Source: Dicaeum eximium
Lineage: Eukaryota > Chordata > Aves > Passeriformes > Dicaeidae
Assembly (NCBI GenBank): GCA_013396995.1
Contig: VWZP01005658.1
Span: forward strand, 1,263,653 to 1,327,652
Reading direction: 5' to 3'
Length of the DNA stretch: 64,000 nucleotides
The position numbers were made by a program, and so were the translations under genes. Below are positions 26,681 to 39,200 of this stretch, one piece after another. The notes beneath the pieces are model-generated. The model saw only the letters and a program-made list of their open reading frames with translations. It ran no database searches and was not told where the DNA came from. Each line of letters begins with the position of its first letter. Positions within the stretch are counted from its first letter, which is position 1.

Positions 26681-26783
26681 CTTCTTACATGCTGTGACAG
26701 AGCTTCCCAGACTGCTTGCAGAACTGTCTGTGCTGCTGCCTTGGTGCTCTGGGACTTCATGCATCAGTGGAGATTCAAAGTTG
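26681..26783 (-). CDS. SPHKAP: SPHKAP coding exon 2 (103 nt; 1 nt + 34 codons)
   Basis: The minus strand shows a strong acceptor (TTGTTTCTTTTTTGTTCTTCAG) and donor AAG/GTAACT. The exon enters in phase 2, so its first C completes a split codon, and it leaves in phase 0. It encodes NFESPLMHEVPEHQG, then a Ser-rich stretch ending SSLGSSVTACKK. The ends match the human protein as I recall it (SNLESS... at the start, NSITACKKV at the end), while the middle is a divergent Ser/Gly-rich linker in both. If the split codon is completed with AG or TC from exon 1, it restores the conserved Ser before NFES. The segment looks intrinsically disordered. The frame opens again at the exon 3 acceptor, giving ...ACKK-ILCSNS. 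Confidence 0.92.
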
Positions 26784-29700
26784 CTGAAGAACAAAAAAGA
26801 AACAAGCCCCCAAAAACCTTTCCAGTGACTCAGCTACATAAATAACTCAAATAATACCAAAACACAGGTCAGTAATGAGATGTAACTTAGAATACTAGAT
26901 GCTATCTGTACTCTCCTAGCTGAAGTTACTAGTCTATTTATTGCTAATTTTCCCTTTTTGGAAGACTACACACTGAGCTACACACTTTGGATATAAAATA
27001 GCAGACTGATGTCTTTTGAAGACTAGAGGAAAGCATAAACTGCCTGACTTGTCTGTCTTGAATGCCACTGTAAAAAGTGGTACTAGGTTGTTTTCACAAG
27101 TAGGCAGCCTGGAGCAGCAAATGAAATATTTGTTGCATTAATTCCACTTGGTAAACAACAGAAATCTTTGCTGCCTTTTTACCTGCCAGGATGGAAGTAA
27201 AGGGGTAGTGATTACAAAGTAAAGAACACAACAGGAGAGGCAGTATTCTGTAATCCAGATGGAACAGCTCAGTACACTGTAGAATTTTGCTGACGTGTGT
27301 GGTGCTATTCCCTAATAATTTAAAAAAGTATCTAGATGTGCTGGAATTAGAAGAGTGAATAAAAAATATAAAACTAATTTAGGATTTGTTAATTGCTAGC
27401 TGAGGGGAAGTTTCATGAATCACATGGGAGGACTGAATAGAGATGCAGAAGAGAGACCAGAGGGTTAATTGACTTTACTTGGAAAATGTGTTGCCACTTA
27501 ATACTCTGAAAGATATTGGCATCATTTGTATTTAGAAAGAAGACTTTTGCCTGTTTACAAAACTCTGCTTCATTGCTCAGATGATACAGATACACAGTAA
27601 TATTTCTGGGCAGTAATTTCTCTGGCATTTGACATAGCAAAATACATTTTATAGACCTTATACTGAGTTCTTTAACAGAATGAGGGAAATTAAACACATG
27701 AAGTCAATTCTGGTTTTCTATCTCCATTTAAAGTAGGAACCTCATATTCAGAGGGTCAAATCTTACATAAGTTAAGTATCCTCTTTGACAAGTCCACATT
27801 GAGATGCAGCCTTTGGACAAGGTAAAACTCACCACTCCCACCAGAAGCTGTGCACTGCCTCTTTTTGTAAGATGCATCACCTCTGCAATCTAATAGAAAA
27901 TTACAGACCCAGGCTGACCTGCAAGGCCTGTTGTACTCTTTTCTCCTACTCTTCACTGAGAGGAAGACTGAGGGGCCCTGCCACGGGGAGCTGATGTGCT
28001 GCTAATGACTGTTTGCTCTCAGTTCCACTGTGTGCAGGGAACTGAACTTCGGTGTGGGAAGTGTTGCTGAGTTTAACAGCAACAAAGGTAACAATTTGAT
28101 GACTACCTGAAGGCCTTTTCTGGAACTTAATTAAACAGTACAAATAGAATATCACATTAAAGCACAGCTGGAAAATGCAGTCGAAGAGTTACATTCTGGA
28201 GTATCAACAAATCTGTGCTATCTCTGGACAGTATTTCAGCAAGGAGCAGCACATGACATGTCCCGTACAGGAGCAAAGCTCTCCTCCAAGTCATGCGGAA
28301 AGTGAAATGATCTGTAAAAGCTTCTTAATCCTTTAAAATCTGTGTTCTTTTCAAAATAAGGCCACTTTTCATTTGTAAATATAGAAAGCCTTGTTAAAAG
28401 CACATGAGGACTGAAATAAATGTAGAATGCCATTAAATATTTTAAATGAGACTAGGCTCTCACTCAGACTAAAGTTCAGACAGGAAACTCAACTGCCTTT
28501 GTGTTCCCAAAATTTGGTAAACCTAAATCCTCTTGTCACTCATCGCAGTCCTCAGAGTTGTATTTCACATCCAGCTGATTACTCGGAGCACAGGAAAAAT
28601 CAGCAACTGTGTTTCACAGGACAAGGGACAACGCATTTACAAGTATCTCTAAAACTTTCAGAGCTTCTTTTTTTGTCTTAGATTCATGTCTCTTGTTCTG
28701 TCACTGCTGAGCAGAACCCCCATCCTCATCCTGCACTGCAGTTCAACTCCTGAATTGTGCCAGGGACAGGAACTCTGGGCTCCCACCGCTTGCAAACAGC
28801 TTCAACCAGTCAGGGTTCAGTCACTGAAATGCAGAAAAATTTTAGCAAAGAAGTGACAAAATAGGAGAGCTACGTTCAGTTTTAGACTCCACACCCTGTT
28901 CATTATTGAGTTTATGGCTACACAATTTCTAGAAGCAGCACAGAGAAACCCCCCCTGCCACTCTTGCTGCTCAGTCAGGTACATGAGCTCCTCCAGGTGT
29001 GACACAAAGGAGATTTGCAGCAATGCATGCCAACTGAGGATTAAATGAGCACCCAGCAGTGCTTCTGCAGGCTGGGCATTCAGCACCACAAAAGTGAGTC
29101 TTCCATAACTCAGGGAGGTGCAGTGTATGAGGTCCTGCATAGACAATTTCAGGGGCACAGATCTTTCTTCCAACACAGAACATGGATTTGGCTTTTCAAC
29201 ACCTCTTTTTCAATTATCTCAGCTCTCAGTTAGGGCAAAGTTTCTTCTTTATCCCATGGGTACCCTTTCTAAGCTTTCATTTTCAACAGGTGTTTTCTCA
29301 AGAGACCCTCCTCAGGCCATACAGCTCTGCCACCCTCGCTCTGTAGCAAAGGCAGTAATATAAACCTATTTTTCATTTACTCTCCAGGGAAAAACTATTC
29401 TGGCTTTGAGAAGCTTCTGCTCTCATTAGTTCCTCAATAGCAGGAAGCAGAAAGGAACTCTTGCAGAGATGTAGCCAGCTCATCATCCAGTGATAGCTCT
29501 GCATTCACACACTATGCTCCTTACTTCACATTAAGAGCTTACTCGAAGTGCTGGACTTTCAAGACATCTGGCACAGATTGGAGCCTTTTCACTACAAGAT
29601 GAAGAAAGCTGTTAGAGTTTTTAGGTCTCAGTTCTCAAGTTTTCTTGGCTCCCTTGTTTAGTACATGATGGAGAATGCTGATCTGTGTTAGATGTGCTCA

Positions 29701-32700
29701 TCTGACTTGGAGGTATCACAAAAAGCCACAGGCATAGCAAGCAATCTCTGTTAAGGGATGGCTCATTTTGAGAGTTTCATTTTGGTGTGAAAGATCCTAA
29801 TTTATAATTCAGCTTTTGAAACTGAAGTTGGAAACCTGGACCTAAGACTTGGTATTAAGTGCACCATTTTCACTTTGGTATTTGCATTAACAGAGAAGTC
29901 TCCACACTCATTTGCCATCAGGTGCTGTCTTACTGATTCATGAATTGTAACTGATAGTTCTTTTCCTACAAGCTACATGCACTCACAAAGAATACAAACA
30001 AATTTCCTGGAAATTAGAGGACTGTAGTAAATAGCTATGATGTTTATAAAACTAACTGTAATAATAACACATCATGTATTACTGTCCAAAATGCAAACAA
30101 ATTCATCTTTCCTATGTTAAATAATTCAAAAATACTGACCTCAATGACTCAAGACTTAATCAAAAAACCCACAGCTGCTCCTAAAAATAATTATCTCCTT
30201 TGCAGATGTGGCAGATGGTGCTACATCAACTAAGATGAGGTAATTTAAAGAATTCCCCAGGTTACCACTAAAGAAAATTAATCTTGTGAAACAGTATCAG
30301 AACCTTCAATTTCCTACCATCTCGAACAAGCATAACCAGCTTCCCAAAACTTGCTGTTCAATAATCATTCCTAAGGAGCAATCTCAATAAATAATAAGTG
30401 ACCATTACATATATATTTTTTGAATCAATCATATTACAGCCTGCTGCTTTTCCTCTTTTCATTATGGCTCCTAATCTTGGCGTTTTGAACATAGAAAATG
30501 TACCGACCCATGAAAAAAATAATCTTGAAGGAAGCAAACTGAATAAACACAGGGAGGTTTCTCAGTGCAATTAATGCCAAGCTATAGTGAGCTACATTTC
30601 TGCTGCTCTGCTATTAATTATAGTGAACATCATGAACTTTTGTTGTTTTTTAAAAACAAAAAAGGGATGAATCTCATTTTGAAATAGAAATATGAGAGGA
30701 GTGAAAGCAGAGCAAAATACCTTAGCATCTTCTTACTTCTACCCTCCCAAACAAACCTGAAAGCTACTAAGCAACTGAGGAAGGCAGCCAGCTTAATCCA
30801 GACCCTAAGCAAGAAGCAGTTTTGAAAGGCATGCAGTGTTCAAACAGCATCTCTTAACTTCAAAGCCTTCTGAAGTAGACAGACTAGTCATACTCTTTCC
30901 TCATGCTACCTTTCAAATTTTAGTTTTAAAATTTACCTTTGCAAGTAAACGGGTCAGCAAAGTCACTAGGAGCAAAATCTTTAGATGTGCCAGTGTCAAA
31001 GTTACTATTCTAATCCATAGAAATGGTTTTTATTCAGTCTGGACAATGTGTATACTTCAATCAGAACACAGATGGTTAGTCAAACAGACGCTCTAAAAAT
31101 ACCTCAAACAAATGTCTTTCTGGTTTTGTTATGGATTTGGAACTCAAGTACAGAATATAATCACTGGCAATATCAGGACTGCATCTTGTAAGATATTCAT
31201 AGACTTTTTTCAGTCTCCCGTGGCGTTTCTCACTGGAAACAAAAATACTGAATACTTCCCTTCACTGTCTGTGCACTCTAAAGGTACAGGATTGGGTTTT
31301 ACAGATCAGCACACTAAAAAGACTAGAATTTAAATTATTTATATTGAGATTGCTCATTTCATAGTGTCTATTGGGTACTCTTGATTTACATTTCATTTTT
31401 ATCAGTGATACAGCTGCCAAAAGACCAGGTCTTTAGCTACATGCTGATGAAAAACAGATGCAGAGAAAAGACAAGCAATGCTGGGGTACACTTCACAATG
31501 CCCAAAGACCCCTGAATGACCTTTATTCTCTTCCAAATTAAACCAGTAAATAAATCTTTAAGTCTCTGTAAGCAGTAGCAATTATCAGCCTTCTTTCAAA
31601 TCATGCTTTTAAAATATTATAAAAGAACAGACAAGTTTTACTGAAGAATAAATGTAAACAAAACTAACTACATTTTTTATGATCTACTTAGGAATATTCC
31701 TTCCTTCCTGAGTTTACTGATTGAATTACTAAGGCTAAAATAACAAGGCTTTATGTACAAGTCTGACAAACTCCTCCACATTCAATAGCTATGGCAGGAT
31801 ATATTCAGTTCAGAGAGCTGACAATCAAATCAAAGAGTTGGCACTCAGGAGCTGAACGACAGATGATTGGGCTGGTAGGTTTTGATGGTTAACTGTATTT
31901 CAGTCATTTACTGACAGAGAGTCAACCCAATATAAAACTGGCTTTTGCACACAGCTGAAAGACATCCTGCCTTTTTTCCACCTAACCCTGGATCTGACGT
32001 GGCTTTAAGCCAATTCTAGATGGACCTTTGTTATGCTGGTAGAACGGCTACTACTAAGGAAACCTTCCAGAAAGAACAGGCTTGGACTTTGGTCAGAGGA
32101 AACTACAGGAAAGAATAGGAGGAACTGTGAGATTCCTTCTGGTGGGAAATGCCCACATCAATTCACAGGTAACAGGAACTTCTGCTGAGTTCCTGAGGTG
32201 GAGAGTGGTTTTTTTGAAAGTATGAAAAGATGACCTGATCAACAGCTAGGGACCAGCAAGGTCTGATGAAGAAGAATGACTGACTTGGAAAAGATCAAGG
32301 AACAGACCCTTAGATGCAGGGAAGGCTAAAGGACTTTACCTTATGGAGATGGACTGAAACACAACTCAGACTGCTTTTCTGCCCCAAAAGCAAGGAGTCT
32401 GTGCTCAGGTCTCGTGTGCCAGCCAGTGGGAAACTAAGGCTCTGCTGAGGGTTTGACTGCAGGAAAGATAAGAAATCTAGTTAAAGGAAGGACTCTTTGA
32501 GCAATTAGTCTGTATACACATAACTTAAGTGAGCAGTGCTGATTGCAAAGATGATTTTAGAGAGATACAGGCACAAGTATCACAGAAACATCAGAATAAG
32601 GCAGTTTCATTTCCTCTACAGCAAGGCAAGAGAACTGCTACTATTTAAGCCTACTAAGTCAGCAAAAAAACAATATAAAATCTGAAATATTCTTAAAAAG

Positions 32701-35700
32701 ATGTCCCACAAAAAATTCCTTATTCACTTAGCATATGTAGGTGTACTGTACAATATTACTGGTCCTTGTGCTGTGGAAAGGAGAACAAAAGGGGAAATAA
32801 TTGTTTTTCCAGTCTAGCAAAAATGTTCATGACTGTGTATTTATTAAGAAATTTATATTATTTACACATTTTTGATGGCAATGCCTATTCTTAACATAGG
32901 ATATGTTGTTAGTGCAGCACAATGTAATAGTCCAAATGTACGATGTTATCTGATCCTCCTTTAAAAATAATGGAAAAAACATTGTGACACAGCTGGAAAC
33001 TGGTATAATTTGGTCCAATTTAAATACATAACAAATGTGCCAGCAGCTCCCACAGATTTCAACTAGAAATAGAAATTCTCAGCACTTTTCAGGATGAAAT
33101 CAAAGACACTAAAAATTAGGCTTTCATGCCATAAACCCCTGGGTAATTTTTCACAGCCTGTTTTATGTGTTTCTTGTATCGAACGAACAACTTGTGTTCA
33201 CTGCCTGCTCCTCTCATCCTTTTGCTGTGCACAAACTGTCAGCTGGGCATTTCAGGACAAGCAGTGCAACACGACACAGGAAGACACCAGTGTTTTATTT
33301 GGAGGATGTAAATCTCGCCTTAACTCATTCATTAAGTATTTTTGGCATCCTATTTATATTATATAGCCCAACACCACAGTCAAGCTTCTCAACCAGCTTT
33401 TGTCATCAACAAATGTGATTTGCATTCGGAGCATCAGAGCAACAACAGTAAAATACTGACAAAACAAGCCTCAAAGCACACCACATGCAAACAAGTATTT
33501 TTCACTATCTGACATTTTTTTTTTAAAGGCCATCCTCTAAAGATCTCAAATTTAATTTATAAAAGCTTTTCAGTGATTACATTCAAGACAGGTATTGAAT
33601 ATTTCTGAAGAGTAATGTGACAAAGATGTTCATAACTTAGAAGTAAATGCATATGTCATGATTTTGTTTGAATAGAAAATGCGTGTAGCTAATCAAAACT
33701 TGCTAGCTGTTCGTGTGTTTTCCCTTTTAGATTGATTACAAATCAAATAGACTGTACAAACGTAATTGAGATGTGGTAGGTAGTCAGGATTATGAGCGTG
33801 ATCAGAAGGTGAACATCACTTTCATCTTCTGAATGGCATTTTCCTAATATTCAGCAGACTTTCTGAAATTCTTTGTGCCACTTCTCCACAGAAATAATAA
33901 ATCTGTCTTTGGAATGATGAGATTAAGAAAGAGGTCCTGTCTGTACCTAAATACAGGTATTTAAGATAGGAGCTTGGGAATTTCCCACTGTTGCAGCATT
34001 ACTTTCAGCTACTTTTAAAAACATAAAGGGCAAAATCTGTTACTGAAAATGGACTATTGATACTGGAAAACCAGATTTTTCAACACAGAATTTGAATTAT
34101 GGAACAGCTTGAGGCCTTGGAAACAGAAAAGTATGCATATGACAAGCCAAGTGGTAATAGTATCATGATGTACAGCGTTATTACAAATCATGAAGCTTGA
34201 CTTCAGTGTAGTGAAGATGCACCTTTCCATATAACTGAATATTACAGGAAATTATAACAAAATATTTATTCCAAATGCCTGAAGACTCCCCAGCCACCAG
34301 TAAGTCACAGAACAGATCAGCAAAGCATGAAAACTTCTTTTTTCTTTTCCCTTTTTTCCCCTTNNNNNNNNNNNNNNNNNNNNNNNNNNNNNNNGAGGTG
34401 GGGGAGAGAAGAATTAAGGCAATTTGTAGCCTATTGTAAGGCACCTATACTCACATATCTATATATTAAAAATAAAACTGGTCAAAATGACACTACATAG
34501 TTGTGATATTGGTCCCTACTAAACTCAACTTGATTATGGGAAATATTTTACCTTAACAGCATCTGAACTACTTTCAAAAGAACCTGTCCAGCAATTGTAT
34601 TATTTCTAGTAACCATATATATTTCTTCATTATGTTTCCCAGCCCTTTCAATTTGCAGGAAAGCCAAGTTGGTTTAGATTCCTGCTAAATCTTCAAAAAC
34701 ATTGTCTAGGATTATAATAGAGTTCAGAAAGCAATATATTTTTACCTTGACTAATGACACTAGAAATGTAAAACAATAGTCTAAAAAGAAATGTTTTAAT
34801 CTGAAATATTCACAGAAATTTCCTATTCTCTTTAATCCAGTATTGTTTCTATGACCACCTGCAGTTTACATTCGTAAACCATCTAGTTAAAATGTCAGGG
34901 TACATTCTGCTTATTTTAATGCCAAAGAATACATTTTGTCATGGCTTATTCACAACAGATTCATTTTAACATATTTTACATTCCTGAAATACTCTTGAAC
35001 AATTTTGATTTGCTACGAATATCCCAAAGAAACACAAATCTTACTAATTTTGATATTGTGTGAATATGTCAATAGGTAAAATCTGTTATTAGACTGAAAA
35101 AAATTCTCAAAACTCATTTGCTTAAAAGTATGTTTTTTAAGAAAACATGATAATGTTGTAAGTGTGAACAAAATGAAGCTGCCTCTAATCAACTTGGCTT
35201 TTAATATGATAAAACATGCTTTTGTGCCATTCTGTCAAGATACTGAAAACATGATATTTGGTTTAACGTGCTTCAATTTGTGAAACTTCTTTTTTCCATG
35301 GACTGTAATGTGATTAACGGGATTGAGTGGTAGGTAAAGGCAACATTCACAACTTTTTCCTCACTTATACCAGCTTAAAAAAAGCATGAGACTGCAATCC
35401 AAGAAACTACGATTGAGCTTTTTTGGCAAGATGAATGCTTCTTTCTACCCTCTAAAATCTACAGCCTTTCATATTCTACAATGAACATGGGACATGATCT
35501 CTGGGAGTCTAACAGTGAATTGGGTCAATGTGCTATTAATTTAATTAATTCCTTGGCGCTATGATGTAGACTAATTATGAAACCTGGGCTTGACATGGTT
35601 AACTTGTTCCCACTGGGATGCACAAGGTCCAGCAGGACCATCTGTACCAGGGACTGAGCTCAGGTAAAGCTCTCAGACAACTTCATCACTGCCTGCAGCG

Positions 35701-36212
35701 TGATTCTGTGAGCACTTGCCAAATGAGTATTCCTACACTTACACCTAGTGAAAACAAAATGTAAACCAGCTCTTCCTATTAACTTCATTAAGAGTAGAGG
35801 TTGCCACTTGATTCATGCCTTTGGGGGTGTTTAAATTTTACTCTGATCAACACTAAGCTCTTTCAGTTCAGAGGAACAAAAAAAGAAGCTTGCACTTAAA
35901 TCCAGGTTTCGCCAAATTCCTATTGTTTCATTCGTGGGGGTCACTGTAACAATTGCAGCTACAGAAAGATACAGGAAATACACAGAGCTCTGGTTCTGTG
36001 CATGCACAAGCAGTTCATGCAAAGTAAACCCAGTCCTACAGCCTCTTAGTTTGTTTCATTATTGGATTTGGACTAGTGTTTGTAATTATATTACTTGTTT
36101 ATGGTCTGTCACTATTTTTTCAGTAGTTAATTATTTTTCTTATATGTGGTGCCTTAAAAGCCTTGCCTTCTGAATCAGAAAATCACCTGCTGCACAACAA
36201 CTACGTACTTAC
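26784..36212 (-). other. SPHKAP: SPHKAP intron 1, distal part
   Basis: This is intron sequence upstream of exon 2, 9.4 kb long if the 36213-36268 segment is the preceding exon. It is AT-rich and essentially free of recognisable repeats, with one 31-base assembly gap (34364-34394). Many short open frames occur, but none has both splice borders and a familiar peptide. Confidence 0.75.
34364..34394. other. assembly gap (31 N)
   Basis: There are 31 unknown bases in SPHKAP intron 1. The left flank is a pyrimidine tract (CTTTTTTCCCCTT) and the right flank is a purine tract (GAGGTGGGGGAGAGAAGAA), so the missing bases sit where a homopyrimidine run turns into a homopurine run. Confidence 0.99.
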
Positions 36213-36268
36213 CTATGAATTATTTTGTCTTGCATGAAATAAAAATCTGCTACTGTTGCTAGTACCAT
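36213..36268 (-). CDS. SPHKAP: candidate alternative first coding exon of SPHKAP (18 codons + 2 nt)
   Basis: On the minus strand an ATG in good context (G at -3 and G at +4) opens a frame reading MVLATVADFYFMQDKIIH. It ends in TAG before the very strong donor GTAAGTACG. The two leftover bases (AG) plus the first C of exon 2 make AGC, Ser, giving ...IIH-S-NFESPL..., so the phase is exactly right and the conserved Ser before Asn is restored. An in-frame stop (TAG) lies ten codons upstream of the ATG. Possible acceptors just upstream (TACTTCTCAG near 36320, or CATTATAG near 36298) would let an untranslated CpG-island exon splice in. The peptide has no similarity to the human N-terminus that I recall. 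This is inference from splice signals and phase; a chance match is possible. Confidence 0.45.
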
Positions 36269-39200
36269 CTCTCTCTTATAGTCATATGCCCTGTTCTATA
36301 ATGCACAGATTTCCAAAATCTGAGAAGTATGGATATATTTGTAAAAGTACCAAAACTCTGTGTTTGAGAGCTATACTAACATTTAAATGACACCATGCAA
36401 ACACTGATACAGATCATGTATGCTACCTTTGGGAATGTAGATAATGTGACCACTGGATTTCACTGAATTTATGTATTATGTTTAGGATTGAAGGTCCTGG
36501 CAGATACAATGGGATCATATAACTAAGCTCCCCAAGAGCTGTGCCATTACTTCTGTATTTTTAAATATTCAAGAAGCAATTTTTTTTTATTCCAGTTGAG
36601 GGGAAGGCCCTATTCCAGAGTTTATGTGAGGATAACAGGTATTCATTTCAACACCACAGCACGCAAATCTTTTCCTTTTAAAAATAAATGACCTGTTCAT
36701 TTTTATTAGATGTCTACAATAGTAATACACATTTTTCACTGAGGGGGAGGACATTGCCCTGACAACACAGAAGAGGAACAATCTATAAGTATGTTGTTGA
36801 AACGTTACCCTGCTGATTTGATTTCTTCTCTTTTCAAATTGAAATAGCACAGATGGTTATAAATGCATCTTAGGGGAAAGGGATTGGGATCTAATTTAAA
36901 CACAGTTCTGAAAACTAAGAGTCGCTGTTTCTTTCTCCCTTTAATATTCTGAAGAGCCACTGCATGTAAAGAATAGCTCCACTGCTGATGGAATGTCTGT
37001 ATATGAAATTCTGGTAACTATGCAATCTCACAGGGACTACACGAGGACCACATGTTTTTACTGCTGAAAGAAAACACACGTCCTATGAAATTCTGTGCAT
37101 CTTTCTGTTTAAAAAGTTTTAACTACACTATAACAATGTATTCATTCAATGAATTTCAGTTTCCCAACAAGTCATATAATAGATCAAAACTTTTCCAGAA
37201 AACAAAAAGCTCCCATAATACTTGGAAGATAGTTATTGCAAGTGCATGGAGCCAGCTCAGGACAGTGCATGAAGGGTAAGTTTCAGTCTTAAAAGTCACT
37301 GCCTAGGGTTATACAGGACTTGTTGACCAGTTCTGAATTTCACTAGCAGTAAAATATGTACTCCAGCATCAAGTTCTGCGTTAGCAGTTTTAGAAAAGAG
37401 CTTTTTCTTTCAGTAATAAATTAAATTTAATCAAGACTTACAAATGAAACTTTTTTACATAGCAGTCAATAATTATTAGATACAAAATAAATTGTGATGC
37501 CACAACCAAGAGTAAACATAACTACCTATTGTGTGTCATGGGCACTTGCAGTAGCCAGATATTTAATAATAACCTGGCAAGTCTTGAAGTGAAGAAAATT
37601 ACTGAGAGAAACTAAAGAGATTAATGACAACAATCCAAAGGTTGACAAGACTGAAAAAAGAAGTTTTAAAATTCATTCTGGGCAGCAAATAAATCCCAGA
37701 TATTGCAGTATTAATCTGCAGTAAATGCTAACTTTGTAGTTCTGGTTAAAAGACAACCAGAAATACACCGCATATTTTTTTTCTCTCTGTTTCAGTGAAG
37801 CAGGAGGAAGGGAAGCTGTACTGCACATGCAGTCTGAAGCACTACTGAATCCACTGATAAGCAAAGAGGTCGTTAAAAATTTGGGAAACAACCTCCAAAA
37901 ATTTCTGACACTGAGATCCTGAGAGATGGGAAGTTTTTCAAAGTGCCTCATCCCCGTGAGTGCCAGGCAGGCTTCCCCTTCCTGCTTCTCCTCAGAGAGC
38001 ACAGCCAAGAGCCTCTACAACACACCAGGAGAAGAGGAGCTACTGCTGCATTTCATTCAGTGAGTTGGTAATTAAAGCTATTGTTTTGATGTAGAAGTTT
38101 AATTAATTTTCCTTCTTCTGAGAAAAAACTAAAACTGCCTGCTGCACTGAGTTAATGCTCAAAACTACCTGGCTATTAGTGCTTGCATTCTTAGTCCTTC
38201 ATGTTGAAGCTGCTTCTCCACTGAAATAAGTCAATACTTTGTCAGAGCAGCTGCAGTGGGTGTAATACAGAGCAGGGACCTGGAGGGACCACTGCTGGGA
38301 TCCTGCCATCCCAGGCTGGTATCCTCAGGGCAGGGAGCTCTCTCAGCTTCCCTCTCAGCCTGCTCCTGCTCATCAGCACCTCTAGCACACCCCACTGCTG
38401 TCTGCATATGTGACTTCTGCCTGTTCAGGTGCCAAGCATGGCTTAAAATACACGGCTCTAATACATGTTCTTTAGAGGGTGTTCTTACACTCCAGTTCAG
38501 GGAAAGCTGCATGAGGAGTGACCAGGGTTCATTATCCACGGTGCAGACAAAGGTTCCCATGAGTCTATGCCTCCCTCCCCCCCACACCTTCTCTGAGCCA
38601 CCCACATGTAACAAGACAGAGTAAAGCGATTAATGTAGGGCTGAGGAAGGAGATGACAAAACCCTGACGAATTGTGAGTGTGCCTACAGTCATTACTGGG
38701 AGGAGGTCATAACCTAAATCATATACAAAATGAGCAGCATATCAACAGAATATGGGTGTTCCATATTATCACTGGTAGTTGTTAGTACTTCTCAAATCTG
38801 TCTGGAGAAGAAGAGGACTGAATGAAGGAGGAGAAGGGTTGGGATGCAGAGGCAGGCTGTGAACAGAGTGACTGACACTACTGCAGCTACTGCAGTCACA
38901 AAGGGGAAAAGGGATGCGCAGGATTAGAGCCAGATCTGAAAGAAGGGATTAATGGATATTTTAAGGAAAACAGTGAGAAGTTCATGTGGGAGGCTAGGGT
39001 AGGCAGGATTCAAGAATTCAAATTAGATGGGATCGGTTAAATAAGGAAGAAGTGGAGATGCCAAGCCTGGACATAAGCAGTATTGTTGGTCACTGTAGTG
39101 TGCAAGTGGGTTAGTGAAAGAAAGCATGGAAATTCTACAGTTAACTTCTTTACTACTTCTACAAGTCTCCCTCCTCCCTTCACCCACAGTTCCATTCCTC

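Noticed and set aside
29079..29095. TTCAGCACCAC, a half-site like the REST/NRSF element
   Set aside because: Only half of the 21-base motif is present and there is no matching second half at normal spacing.
30937..30970. Phase-2 donor AAAG/GTAAAT that could precede exon 2
   Set aside because: Reading back in phase meets a TGA within six codons, with no ATG.
34543..34570. ATGCTGTTAAG/GTAAAA as a possible four-codon first exon (MLL-S)
   Set aside because: The phase fits, but the coding piece is only 11 bases, the donor is weaker, and such a match is expected by chance; the 36.2 kb and island candidates are better.
38231..38624. Overlapping frames of about 125 codons on both strands
   Set aside because: Both strands being open together reflects a local G+C-rich patch. 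No splice borders, start context or familiar motif supports either.
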